Part shown: one piece after another, positions 22,488 through 30,356 of the stretch
Layout: the number at the start of each line of letters is the position of its first letter
How positions within the stretch are numbered: position 1 is the first letter of the stretch
Assembly (NCBI GenBank): GCA_028286285.1
Contig: JAQBRV010000004.1
Location: forward strand, 1 to 64,000
Origin: Candidatus Saccharimonadota bacterium
Lineage (GTDB): Bacteria > Patescibacteriota > Saccharimonadia > Saccharimonadales > Saccharimonadaceae
Direction: 5' to 3'
DNA: 64,000 bases
Made by a program: the position numbers and the translations under genes
Notes under the pieces: generated by a model
Seen by the model: only the letters and a program-made list of their open reading frames with translations
Database searches by the model: none
What the model was told of the DNA's origin: nothing

Positions 22488-23654
22488 ATGAAGAAATTAC
22501 TGACTCGTTCGCCTAATTCCGCTCTTTACGGATTCTTAGCACTCATTTTATTGAGTGTGTTAGCGTTTTCATTTATTTATACCTGGCACGTGCGAGCTGC
22601 CGATGGCCAAGTAGCTACCGACCAGCGATTAATCAGCGTTCATGACCGCGGGGTGGAGCGGGGAATTGTAACAGGGGCGAGTACTCTGCGTGAAGCACTG
22701 CAGCAAGCGAACATCTCAATTGGAGAGAACGACCTGGTCGAACCAGGGCTGGATGAGCAACTGGTGGCCTCTAGCTACCAGGTAAATATTTACCGTGCCC
22801 GCCCGGTCGTAGTGATTGACGGTGCCTCTAGCTACAAGACGCTGACTCCCCATCAAACCTCGAAACAAATCGCCGAAGATGCTGGTCTGACCCTTCACGA
22901 CGAAGACGTGACCTCAGTCGAGCCAATTGCTGATACCGCCAGCTATGGCGCGGGACTGCAGGTGACGATCGATCGCGCCACACCGTTTACACTCGTCCTC
23001 TATGGCAAGAAAATCGAGGCGTATTCACAAGAAACCACCGTTGGTAATATGCTCAGCGATAAAAACATCAAGCTAGCATCAGACGATACACTATCAGTGA
23101 AGAAATCTGACAAGCTGACATCGGGGATGAATGTCGAAGTATGGCGCAATGGCAAGCAAACGATCACCGAAGAGCAGGCGATGGAGTTCCCTGTCGAAAA
23201 GATCCAAGACGCCGATCGTGATGTCGGCTTCCATGAAGTCAGAACTGCCGGCGAAAAGGGTAAGAAGACTGTCACATATGAAATTGAGATGCAGAATGGT
23301 CGAGAAGTTGCTCGTAAGGAGATTCAGAGTTTAGTGACGCTGGAGCCGAAGAAACAAGTGGAGGTTATTGGTGCCAAAATAACCAATACCTTTAGTGGTA
23401 GTTTTGCTGAAGCATTAGCTCGCTTACGTTCGTGTGAATCCGGCGGCAGATATGATCGAAATTCAGGGAATGGCTACTACGGTGCGTACCAATACGACAT
23501 AAGCACGTGGGCTAATACGGGTGGATTCAAATACGCGAGTGATGCGCCAGCAGGGGTGCAGGACGAGAAGGTTTGGGAAACATATCAGCGTCGTGGATGG
23601 TCACCGTGGCCATCATGCAAAAACTCAATGGGTCTACAAGACATCTATCGCTAA
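22488..23654 (+). CDS. Rpf-like muralytic protein with DUF348 and G5 domains
   Basis: A 388-residue exported peptidoglycan enzyme. An N-terminal signal anchor (FLALILLSVLAFSFIYTWHV, ~16-35) is followed by DUF348 repeats (~45-225; TLREAL, TSKQIAEDAGL and TVGNMLSDKNI units). A G5 domain follows (~230-295; VRTAGEKGKKTVTYEI), then an Rpf/transglycosylase-like domain from ~305. Catalytic Glu317 is in LRSCESGG, then GNGYYGAYQYDISTW. The order matches RpfB of Actinobacteria, which cleaves glycan strands to allow growth or resuscitation. It touches ksgA with no gap. For an epibiont, an action on its own or its host's wall is conceivable. Confidence 0.93.
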   Translation: MKKLLTRSPNSALYGFLALILLSVLAFSFIYTWHVRAADGQVATDQRLISVHDRGVERGIVTGASTLREALQQANISIGENDLVEPGLDEQLVASSYQVNIYRARPVVVIDGASSYKTLTPHQTSKQIAEDAGLTLHDEDVTSVEPIADTASYGAGLQVTIDRATPFTLVLYGKKIEAYSQETTVGNMLSDKNIKLASDDTLSVKKSDKLTSGMNVEVWRNGKQTITEEQAMEFPVEKIQDADRDVGFHEVRTAGEKGKKTVTYEIEMQNGREVARKEIQSLVTLEPKKQVEVIGAKITNTFSGSFAEALARLRSCESGGRYDRNSGNGYYGAYQYDISTWANTGGFKYASDAPAGVQDEKVWETYQRRGWSPWPSCKNSMGLQDIYR

Positions 23655-24443
23655 ATGAGCGCACCAAATAAATCTCTCGGCCAACACTGGCTCCATGACC
23701 GCGATGTGCTGGCTCATATCGCAGAGAGTGCCGAGCTCACAGTCGACGATACTGTTCTTGAAATCGGCCCGGGACTCGGCACGCTCACGAGCGAATTACT
23801 ACGCCGGGCTCGGAAAGTCGTGGCGGTTGAATTCGACAGCGAGCTTGCTCGTAAACTACCCGGCCAATTTCCTGGCAAAAATCTGGAAGTGGTACCAGGT
23901 GACATACTATCATTTGATCTTTCAACCCTACCTAGCGGCTATAAAGTCGTCGCCAATGTCCCCTACTACATCACGAGTAAAATTGTCCAACAGCTCATGA
24001 CTGCCACTACCAAACCAGCAATCGCTGTGCTGCTCGTACAAAAAGAAGTAGCCGAGCGGTTAGCTGCTGCGCCAGGGGATATGAGTATTCTAGCCATTAG
24101 CGCACAGTTATTTAGCGAGGTCACGCTGGGCGATAAGGTACCAGCTGCGCTCTTTACTCCACCACCAAAAGTTGACTCTCAGGTTGTGATTCTGCGCACA
24201 CGCCCCGCCTCTCTGCTCGGCGAGGTGAGCGAGAAGGATTTTTTCCGGGTCGTCAAAGCCGGCTTCTCATCGAAGCGTAAAAAACTACGCACCAGTCTGG
24301 CGGGTGGACTCGGCATTCAAAAAGATGAGGTTGAATCACTACTTGGAAGCGTCGCGATTAGCCCTGATAATCGAGCAGAGGATCTGACAATCGATGAGTG
24401 GCTGGCTTTGGCTCGCGTATGGTCGCAACGACCCGCTTCGTAA
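23655..24443 (+). CDS. rsmA: 16S rRNA (adenine-N6,N6) dimethyltransferase
   Basis: RsmA/KsgA dimethylates two adjacent adenines in the 3' hairpin of 16S rRNA with S-adenosylmethionine. The 262 residues show the N-terminal SLGQHWLHD motif, SAM-binding VLEIGPGLGTLT, the acidic ribose ligand in VVAVEFDSEL, GDILSFDL, the catalytic NVPYYITSKI (the family NxPY) and the C-terminal RKKLRTSL helix domain. Start and stop abut the Rpf gene exactly (TAAATG), implying coupling. The Rpf-ksgA pair, followed here by metG and tatD, mirrors gene order in Actinobacteria and Firmicutes. Confidence 0.97.
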   Translation: MSAPNKSLGQHWLHDRDVLAHIAESAELTVDDTVLEIGPGLGTLTSELLRRARKVVAVEFDSELARKLPGQFPGKNLEVVPGDILSFDLSTLPSGYKVVANVPYYITSKIVQQLMTATTKPAIAVLLVQKEVAERLAAAPGDMSILAISAQLFSEVTLGDKVPAALFTPPPKVDSQVVILRTRPASLLGEVSEKDFFRVVKAGFSSKRKKLRTSLAGGLGIQKDEVESLLGSVAISPDNRAEDLTIDEWLALARVWSQRPAS

Positions 24444-24489
24444 TCAGGCGTCTACTCAGGCGTTACACTCTCTGTTACAATAGACTCTA

Positions 24490-25983
24490 ATGGGAAAAAA
24501 TCTTTACATCACTACAGCCATTCCCTACGTTAACGGCACGCCCCATATCGGCAATGCCCTTGACTATCTTATTGCTGACATCTGGACACGTTATCAGATG
24601 CAAAATGGCAGGCAAGTCCGTTTCCAAGTTGGTACCGATGAACACGGCAATAAAATTGCCGCCAAAGCCGCCGAATCTGGACTTGATCCAAAGACGTACA
24701 CTGATCAAATGTATGTTCAATTCGAACAGCTGATGAAAAAGGTGGGAGCGAGCTACACGGATTTTATTCGCACCACTGACGGCCACCACGAAGGGGCAGT
24801 GCAGTACATCTGGCAGCAGCTACAGCCGTATATCTACAAAGGCAAGTATGAAGGCTGGTACTGCCAAGGCCACGAGGCGTTCTTTACCGATAAAGAAGTC
24901 GAAACAACCGGTGGTATCTGCTCAGATCACCAAACGCCTTATGAACGGGTGAGTGAAGAAAACTATTACTTTAAAGCCAGTGCCTTTACTGATCAGGTGC
25001 GTGAAGGACTCGAAAACGGCAAGATGAAAATCGTACCCGACTTTCGGCGTAAAGAATTCCTGGAGTTGATAAAAGACGGTATCCAAGACGTCAGTGTATC
25101 TCGACCAAAAAAGAACCTGAGCTGGGGCGTGCCAGTACCCGGCGATCCCGAGCAAATTATGTATGTCTGGATCGATGCGCTCGCAAATTACATTACCGTT
25201 CTTGGCTATCCCGACAAACCAGGTTGGCAAGATTACTGGCCAGCTGAAGTGCAGGTGATCGGCAAAGACATTTTGCGTTTCCATGCTGGTATCTGGCCGC
25301 CAATGTTGCTGGCGCTCGGCTTGCCGCTGCCAAAGAAATTGCTGGTTCATGGCTTTGTCAATGTCGGTGGAGCAAAGATGAGCAAGTCGGTGGGCAATGT
25401 AGTTGACCCCAATGAAATAATCGATACCTACGGACTCGACGCTTTTCGCTACTTTTTCTCGCGCCACATTCCGACGCTGGATGACGGTGATTTCACCTGG
25501 GAAAAGTTTGAAACAGCCTACAATACCGAACTCGGCAACGATCTCGGCAACCTCGTGCAGCGGGTTGGCGCTATGGTGACGCGTTACCAGGCGGGGGTTA
25601 TCGGCGAAGCGGTTCAGTCGGAACACGATATGCGCCGTTATCACGATGCGATAGCAAATCTTGAGTTTAACCAAGCCGTTGACGAAGTCTGGGCGATGGT
25701 ACGTAGTCTCAATCAGTATATCGAAAATGTAAAACCGTGGGAGATTGCCAAGAAACGCGAGAAGGATACCGAGGCCGAAGGTCATTTGACTGAAGTACTA
25801 GCAACAGCTGTTGGCGGGCTGCTGCAGATTGCCGACCTCCTGGTGCCATTCTTGCCCGGAACCGCCAAAGCCATCCATGACTCGTTTGAAACAGGCGTCG
25901 TCGTACCGCAGGGTGTTCTCTTTCCGAAGATCTATCGCCATACGCCAGATCCACATGCGCCAAAAGCAGCTGCGGGGCAGTAA
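24490..25983 (+). CDS. metG: Methionyl-tRNA synthetase
   Basis: Class I synthetase charging tRNA-Met. The 497 residues contain the HIGH-type motif [13 protein letters not shown] (near residue 18), a CP region with a [12 protein letters not shown] motif, KMSKS near residue 297 ([10 protein letters not shown]), and the alpha-helix bundle anticodon domain. The C-terminal EMAP/Trbp111-like tRNA-binding domain found in some bacteria is absent, leaving a monomer-type enzyme. TACAAT stands 8 bases before the ATG, again leaderless-like. The stop TAA and the tatD ATG overlap by 1 base. Confidence 0.97.
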   Translation: MGKNLYITTAIPYVNGTPHIGNALDYLIADIWTRYQMQNGRQVRFQVGTDEHGNKIAAKAAESGLDPKTYTDQMYVQFEQLMKKVGASYTDFIRTTDGHHEGAVQYIWQQLQPYIYKGKYEGWYCQGHEAFFTDKEVETTGGICSDHQTPYERVSEENYYFKASAFTDQVREGLENGKMKIVPDFRRKEFLELIKDGIQDVSVSRPKKNLSWGVPVPGDPEQIMYVWIDALANYITVLGYPDKPGWQDYWPAEVQVIGKDILRFHAGIWPPMLLALGLPLPKKLLVHGFVNVGGAKMSKSVGNVVDPNEIIDTYGLDAFRYFFSRHIPTLDDGDFTWEKFETAYNTELGNDLGNLVQRVGAMVTRYQAGVIGEAVQSEHDMRRYHDAIANLEFNQAVDEVWAMVRSLNQYIENVKPWEIAKKREKDTEAEGHLTEVLATAVGGLLQIADLLVPFLPGTAKAIHDSFETGVVVPQGVLFPKIYRHTPDPHAPKAAAGQ

Positions 25984-26732
25984 TGCTCGTCGATACCCAT
26001 TGCCATATACACGAATCAAACTACCCGCTCGATATTGGCGATGTTATGAAGCATGCTCACGGATCAGGTGTGTCGAAACTTATCTGCGTTGGCACGAGCG
26101 AACAAAGTTCGCTTGAGGCTGTAGCGTTTGCCGCCCAGCACGAGCAGTGTTACGCCACGGTTGGTGTGCACCCGCACGATGCAAAAGATGGCTATAGGAA
26201 AATCGCTGAGCTAGTTCAGGCAAACAAAGATGTGGTCGCTATTGGTGAGATCGGTCTCGACTATTTCTACACTCATAGTCCACGGGAGGTGCAGATTACA
26301 GCGCTTGAGACCCAGCTTCAGCTGGCGCGGGATAATAATTTGCCCGTCATTTTCCATGTTCGCGAGGCATTTGACGATTTTTGGCCCATACTCGACAACT
26401 TTTCAGGGATGCGGGGTGAACTTCATAGTTTTACCGATAGCTATGATAATCTGGCAAAAGGCCTGGAGCGAGGACTTTTCATCGGTGTAAACGGCATTAG
26501 CACTTTCACGAAAGATATGGAGCAACAAAAAACCTACGACCAGATTCCGCTCGACAAATTACTACTAGAGACCGACGCACCCTTCTTGACACCTGTACCA
26601 CATCGTGGTAAAGTGAATCAGCCAGCGTATGTGAGGGTAATCGCAGAATATCATGCGAAGCGGCGACATATTTCACTCAAAGAAATAGCCGTTGCTACCA
26701 CCATAAACGCCACTGCGTTATTCGCACTCTAA
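25983..26732 (+). CDS. tatD: TatD family metal-dependent DNase
   Basis: A 249-residue TIM-barrel metallohydrolase. Metal ligands are visible in VDTHCHIHE (N-terminal HxH), AIGEIGLDYFY (Glu), VIFHVREAFDD (His), GELHSFTDSY (His) and LLETDAPFL (Asp). TatD enzymes have 3'-5' exonuclease and AP-endonuclease activity. Some also act as D-aminoacyl-tRNA deacylases, so pairing with metG is of interest. The ATG overlaps the last base of metG. The protein is full length and cytoplasmic. Confidence 0.95.
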   Translation: MLVDTHCHIHESNYPLDIGDVMKHAHGSGVSKLICVGTSEQSSLEAVAFAAQHEQCYATVGVHPHDAKDGYRKIAELVQANKDVVAIGEIGLDYFYTHSPREVQITALETQLQLARDNNLPVIFHVREAFDDFWPILDNFSGMRGELHSFTDSYDNLAKGLERGLFIGVNGISTFTKDMEQQKTYDQIPLDKLLLETDAPFLTPVPHRGKVNQPAYVRVIAEYHAKRRHISLKEIAVATTINATALFAL

Positions 26733-26784
26733 ACAAACACATCGAAACCCATCAACTTGTAACAACTACAGGATACTTCACATC

Positions 26785-27087
26785 GTGCCAGTACCAAACA
26801 ACGAATACCACATCCCTAGAATTGAAGCAGCCGAGTTCGGTCATAATGATCGGATTGATCTTCATCTAGCCTCGGAATCAGCCCTTCCTTACGATCAGAT
26901 TAAACTTGCTCGAGAAGCAGTCACTCTTGCAACCTCAGGCTCGATGGAACAGCCTATCCCTGCACAGCCAGAAGCTGAGATACCGACATTCGCTCAATTG
27001 AGACAAGTAGGGATAAACCTCCGTGCTTTTAGTAAATACGAAGTCGATAGTCGCATTAATCTATTCAGCAACGACGAGGCGGCGTAA
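26785..27087 (+). CDS. Small protein of unknown function upstream of a coupled partner
   Basis: A 100-residue soluble, acidic protein starting at GTG. A GATACT -10-like box lies 7 bases before the GTG, supporting a leaderless start here. The N-terminal IPRIEAAEFGHNDRIDLHLA and the C-terminal IPTFAQLRQVGINLRAFSKY suggest two short helices around a Pro-rich linker. I do not recognise a family. Only 2 bases separate it from the next ORF, so the two products probably work together. Confidence 0.65.
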   Translation: MPVPNNEYHIPRIEAAEFGHNDRIDLHLASESALPYDQIKLAREAVTLATSGSMEQPIPAQPEAEIPTFAQLRQVGINLRAFSKYEVDSRINLFSNDEAA

Positions 27088-27089
27088 CC

Positions 27090-27524
27090 ATGCCAAGTGT
27101 CTTTAGAAAGGCACTACAACTTTTGACTGGCGTAGAAGATCAGTCAAGTCTATTGAAGCTTCCCAAGAAACGACCATTCAAAGCACTTACCGAACGTGAG
27201 CTTATTCAACTCGAGAGCGAAATTGGGGCTGAGCTGTTTGGCCCTATTCCTGCTGGTAATCGACGCGAATTTTTCTGCCTCGATGCTATAACATGGATTT
27301 GGTACGAAGAATCAACAGACGTTGAAACAGGCAAACAGAAATCAACAACAACACGTTACGAAATTCACGACAACGGTATCTTAAAAGCTCAAGAAGGTGC
27401 ACAATATAGTTTCTTGGAAGGTGATGAGCTCAAGAATCTATCACTCGCCATTCAGATGTATTACGAACAAGTTGCCCGTAAGATCTACAAACGGGATCCG
27501 CGCACAGGTCAAAAACTCGCCTAA
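27090..27524 (+). CDS. Conserved-looking protein of unknown function
   Basis: A 144-residue soluble protein. Features: a basic N-terminus (RKALQLLTG), then KLPKKRPFKALTERELIQLE and ESEIGAELFGPIP, then a beta-rich segment REFFCLDAITWIWYEES with TTTRYEIHDNGILKAQ. It ends with a long amphipathic helix (LAIQMYYEQVARKIYKRDP). The beta strands followed by a helix might be a small ligand- or protein-binding fold; no family can be named. It is coupled to the previous gene (2-base gap). The cysteine desulfurase follows with its own -10 box. Confidence 0.65.
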   Translation: MPSVFRKALQLLTGVEDQSSLLKLPKKRPFKALTERELIQLESEIGAELFGPIPAGNRREFFCLDAITWIWYEESTDVETGKQKSTTTRYEIHDNGILKAQEGAQYSFLEGDELKNLSLAIQMYYEQVARKIYKRDPRTGQKLA

Positions 27525-27528
27525 CTGG

Positions 27529-27534
27529 TATAAT
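27529..27534 (+). promoter_or_regulatory. -10 box of cysteine desulfurase
   Basis: Perfect TATAAT, 11 bases before the ATG. Confidence 0.55.
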
Positions 27535-27545
27535 CAGTCATATAC

Positions 27546-28697
27546 ATGGCACCAGGTAATATTTATTTAGATCACGCAGCAGCCACGCCTCTTGATGAGC
27601 GCGTGCTTGAAGCGATGCAACCGTACTTCAGTGAATTATTCTTCAATCCATCCAGTCCGTATCAGCCCGCCGTGGCAGTTCGTCGAGACTATGAAGACGC
27701 CAAAGATCGACTGGCGCATTGTATCGGAGCCAAGGGCGATGAGCTGGTCATGACGGCAGGGGCGACCGAATCAATCAACCTTGCCTTTTCAGGTGTATCG
27801 GGTCATGTGGTGACGTCAAACATTGAACACGATGCCGTCTTGAAGGCCGCTGCATGTCACGACCATACACTTGTGAAGAGTGACGAGCGCGGTCGTATTA
27901 ATGCGGCTGATGTTCAAAAGGCACTGCGTCCAGACACGCAGCTAGTCAGCATCCAGCTTGCCAACAACGAGCTGGGGACGATCCAGCCCATCCGGGACAT
28001 TGCAGCGATGATTCGCGAGGAACGAACTAGGCGGCTTGAGCGGCAGGACGCCACACCACTTTATCTTCATACCGATGCCTCGCAGGGCGTTGGGTATCTG
28101 GATGTGAATGTGGCACGTCTCGGTGTGGATATGGTGACGATTAATAGTGGCAAGCTATATGGCCCCAAGCAAGTTGGCTTACTCTGGACGGCACGATCGG
28201 TAAAGCTCATCCCGCAGATTGTTGGCGGTGGCCAAGAGCGTGGCTTGCGCAGTGGTACTGAAAATGTGGCCGGTACGATTGGGTTTGCTCGCGCTACAGA
28301 ACTCGTGACTGCTACCCAGAAATCTGAATCGCAGCGAACTGCTTCGCTTCGTGATAAAGCCGAAAAAGAACTCACCAGCGCTTTCCCTAGCGCGATGGTA
28401 TCGGGTCACAGGAAGCATCGTTTACCGAATTTCCTGCATATCTCTTTTCCGAGTATTGATGCTGAGCGTTTGGTGTTCGCGCTAGAGACCAATGGGGTAC
28501 TTGTGGCGACTGGCAGTGCCTGCGCCGCCAATAAAGGCACTCGTTCACACATCCTGGCAGCAATTGGTTTACCACCTGATGTAGCTGATGGTAGTTTGCG
28601 ACTGAGTTTCGGGCATCTTTCGACGGATGAAAATACCACCCAGGCGGTGAAGCATATTATTGATGCCGTGCGTACCGAACAGGAAAGGCAGAAGTGA
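27546..28697 (+). CDS. Cysteine desulfurase (NifS/IscS class)
   Basis: A PLP enzyme that takes sulfur from cysteine as a persulfide. The 383 residues show LDHAAATPLDERVLEAM at the N-terminus, GATESINLAF, HTDASQGVGYL with the PLP-contacting region, PLP-binding Lys203 in NSGKLYGPKQ, and persulfide Cys326 in ATGSACAANKG. The short active-site loop looks NifS/IscS-like. No iscU, sufB or sufC is nearby, but mnmA lies two genes downstream in the same operon, so the likely main job is sulfur supply for tRNA 2-thiouridine. The end overlaps the next gene by 4 bases. Confidence 0.95.
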   Translation: MAPGNIYLDHAAATPLDERVLEAMQPYFSELFFNPSSPYQPAVAVRRDYEDAKDRLAHCIGAKGDELVMTAGATESINLAFSGVSGHVVTSNIEHDAVLKAAACHDHTLVKSDERGRINAADVQKALRPDTQLVSIQLANNELGTIQPIRDIAAMIREERTRRLERQDATPLYLHTDASQGVGYLDVNVARLGVDMVTINSGKLYGPKQVGLLWTARSVKLIPQIVGGGQERGLRSGTENVAGTIGFARATELVTATQKSESQRTASLRDKAEKELTSAFPSAMVSGHRKHRLPNFLHISFPSIDAERLVFALETNGVLVATGSACAANKGTRSHILAAIGLPPDVADGSLRLSFGHLSTDENTTQAVKHIIDAVRTEQERQK

Positions 28698-29308
28698 TGA
28701 AGGTTAAAGCACCGATTATTATTTTTATCTCGTTTGTAGTCATTGCACTCGGGCTGAGTATCTATTTGCAACCCAACGATTTTTCGCTGTGTCCGATCGA
28801 CGAAAAACCAATCACGCGTGATGGTTGCAAACCTGTCGATGCGATTGTAGCGGTTAGCGGCGGCGATACAACAGCTCGTACCGAGCATGCCATCAAGCTC
28901 TATAAAAATAAATGGGCACCTATTTTGATATTTTCGGGTGCTGCTCAGGATAAAACTGGTCCGAGCAACGCCCTGGCGATGCGTCAAACCGCGATTAACG
29001 CCGGCGTACCGGCCAGTGTGATCCTGATTGAGGAGAATTCCGCCAATACCCAACAAAACGCCGCTAATACCAATGAGCTTCTCGCCAGAAACCAGATAAA
29101 AAGCATTATTTTGGTGACATCGGGCTATCACCAGCGTCGCGCGAGCCTGGAATTTCATCGTATTGTGGGAAGTAATATAGCGATTCAAAACAGTCCGACC
29201 TATGACAAAGACTGGAGTTGGTATTGGTGGGTAACACCACGCGGCTGGTGGTTAGCTGGCGGTGAGTTTATCAAGATAATCGCGTTTTACACTGGGGCCG
29301 AGCAGTAG
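28694..29308 (+). CDS. YdcF-like DUF218 membrane-anchored protein
   Basis: A 204-residue protein with an N-terminal transmembrane helix (APIIIFISFVVIALGLSIYL) and a DUF218 domain outside the membrane. VDAIVAVSGGDTTARTEHAI provides the glycine loop and arginine, followed by IKLYKNKWAPILIFSG, the ENSANTQQNA motif and ILVTSGYHQRRA. DUF218 proteins such as SanA/YdcF/ElyC affect envelope integrity and may handle lipid-linked or nucleotide sugars, but the chemistry is unproven. It overlaps the cysteine desulfurase (ATGA) and mnmA (one base), so it is embedded in a sulfur/tRNA operon without obvious functional connection. Confidence 0.85.
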   Translation: MMKVKAPIIIFISFVVIALGLSIYLQPNDFSLCPIDEKPITRDGCKPVDAIVAVSGGDTTARTEHAIKLYKNKWAPILIFSGAAQDKTGPSNALAMRQTAINAGVPASVILIEENSANTQQNAANTNELLARNQIKSIILVTSGYHQRRASLEFHRIVGSNIAIQNSPTYDKDWSWYWWVTPRGWWLAGGEFIKIIAFYTGAEQ

Positions 29309-30330
29309 TGCGTGTCTATGTTGGTATGAGTGGCGGGGTAGACTCGTCTCTGACAGCCGCGCTCTTGGTTGAGCAAGGTTATGACGTCACCGGTGTCTAT
29401 ATGAAGAACTGGACGCAGGATCTGCCTGGCATGAAATGTCCCTGGGCCGATGATCTAGCCGACGCCAAACGGGTAGCGGTACAGCTCGGCATCGATTTCA
29501 AGGTTTTTGATTTTGAAAAGGAATACAAACACAAAGTTGTCGACTATATGATCGATGAGTATAAACGTGGCCGCACGCCAAACCCAGATATCATGTGTAA
29601 CCAGGAAGTGAAATTCAAACTGTTTCTTGAAGCTGCTCTGGAAGATGGGGCAGACACGATCGCCACCGGCCACTACGCACGGGTGGAAGAAGGTGTCCTC
29701 AAACAGGCGGTTGATACCAATAAAGACCAGACCTATTTTTTGTACCGCGTCACAGGCGAGGCGCTCGCGAAGACACTGTTTCCACTTGGGCAATACACTA
29801 AGCCGCAGGTTCGTGCTATGGCGACTGAGCGTGGCTTATCAACGGCAGCTAAAAAGGACAGCCAGGGGATTTGTTTCGTCGGCAAGATTGGTATCCGGGA
29901 GTTTCTGAGTGAATACGTACAACAAACGCCCGGCGATATTATTGATACAATGACTGAAAAAGTGATTGGTCGACACGATGGCGCCATTTTCTATACACTT
30001 GGTCAGCGCCACGGTCTGGATGTTGGTGGTGGGCTGCCCTATTATGTCGTCGGTAAAGATATGGATAAAAATGAAGTCTATGTGACGACCGATCTCAATG
30101 ACAACACGCTTTGGAAAAATGAAATTCATCTGCAAGAGCTTCATTGGATCAATCAGCCACCGGTGAACGCCGAATATATCATTCGTGTCCGCCATCGGGC
30201 ACCGTTAGTAAGAGCAACCCTGGCAGATTCAGTCCTGAGCCTGGCCAATCCTGAGCGAGCCGTGACTGCTGGCCAATCAGTCGTTATCTATGACGGCGAG
30301 ACCTGTCTCGGTGGCGGTATTGTCGCCTAA
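29308..30330 (+). CDS. mnmA: tRNA-uridine 2-sulfurtransferase
   Basis: MnmA adds sulfur to U34 of Lys, Glu and Gln tRNAs using ATP and a persulfide from a cysteine desulfurase. The 340 residues contain the PP-loop SGGVDSS at the N-terminus, the catalytic first Cys in NPDIMCNQEVKF, the second Cys in DSQGICFVGK, and the C-terminal beta-barrel. It starts at GTG, overlapping the DUF218 stop by 1 base. Cysteine desulfurase in the same operon supplies the sulfur. tRNA-Glu and tRNA-Lys genes occur in this window, though with C34 anticodons that would not be substrates. Confidence 0.97.
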   Translation: MRVYVGMSGGVDSSLTAALLVEQGYDVTGVYMKNWTQDLPGMKCPWADDLADAKRVAVQLGIDFKVFDFEKEYKHKVVDYMIDEYKRGRTPNPDIMCNQEVKFKLFLEAALEDGADTIATGHYARVEEGVLKQAVDTNKDQTYFLYRVTGEALAKTLFPLGQYTKPQVRAMATERGLSTAAKKDSQGICFVGKIGIREFLSEYVQQTPGDIIDTMTEKVIGRHDGAIFYTLGQRHGLDVGGGLPYYVVGKDMDKNEVYVTTDLNDNTLWKNEIHLQELHWINQPPVNAEYIIRVRHRAPLVRATLADSVLSLANPERAVTAGQSVVIYDGETCLGGGIVA

Positions 30331-30342
30331 TACTACCTCTGT

Positions 30343-30348
30343 TATAAT
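30343..30348 (+). promoter_or_regulatory. -10 box of alaS
   Basis: Perfect TATAAT, 8 bases before the ATG. Confidence 0.6.
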
Positions 30349-30356
30349 TAACCGCA

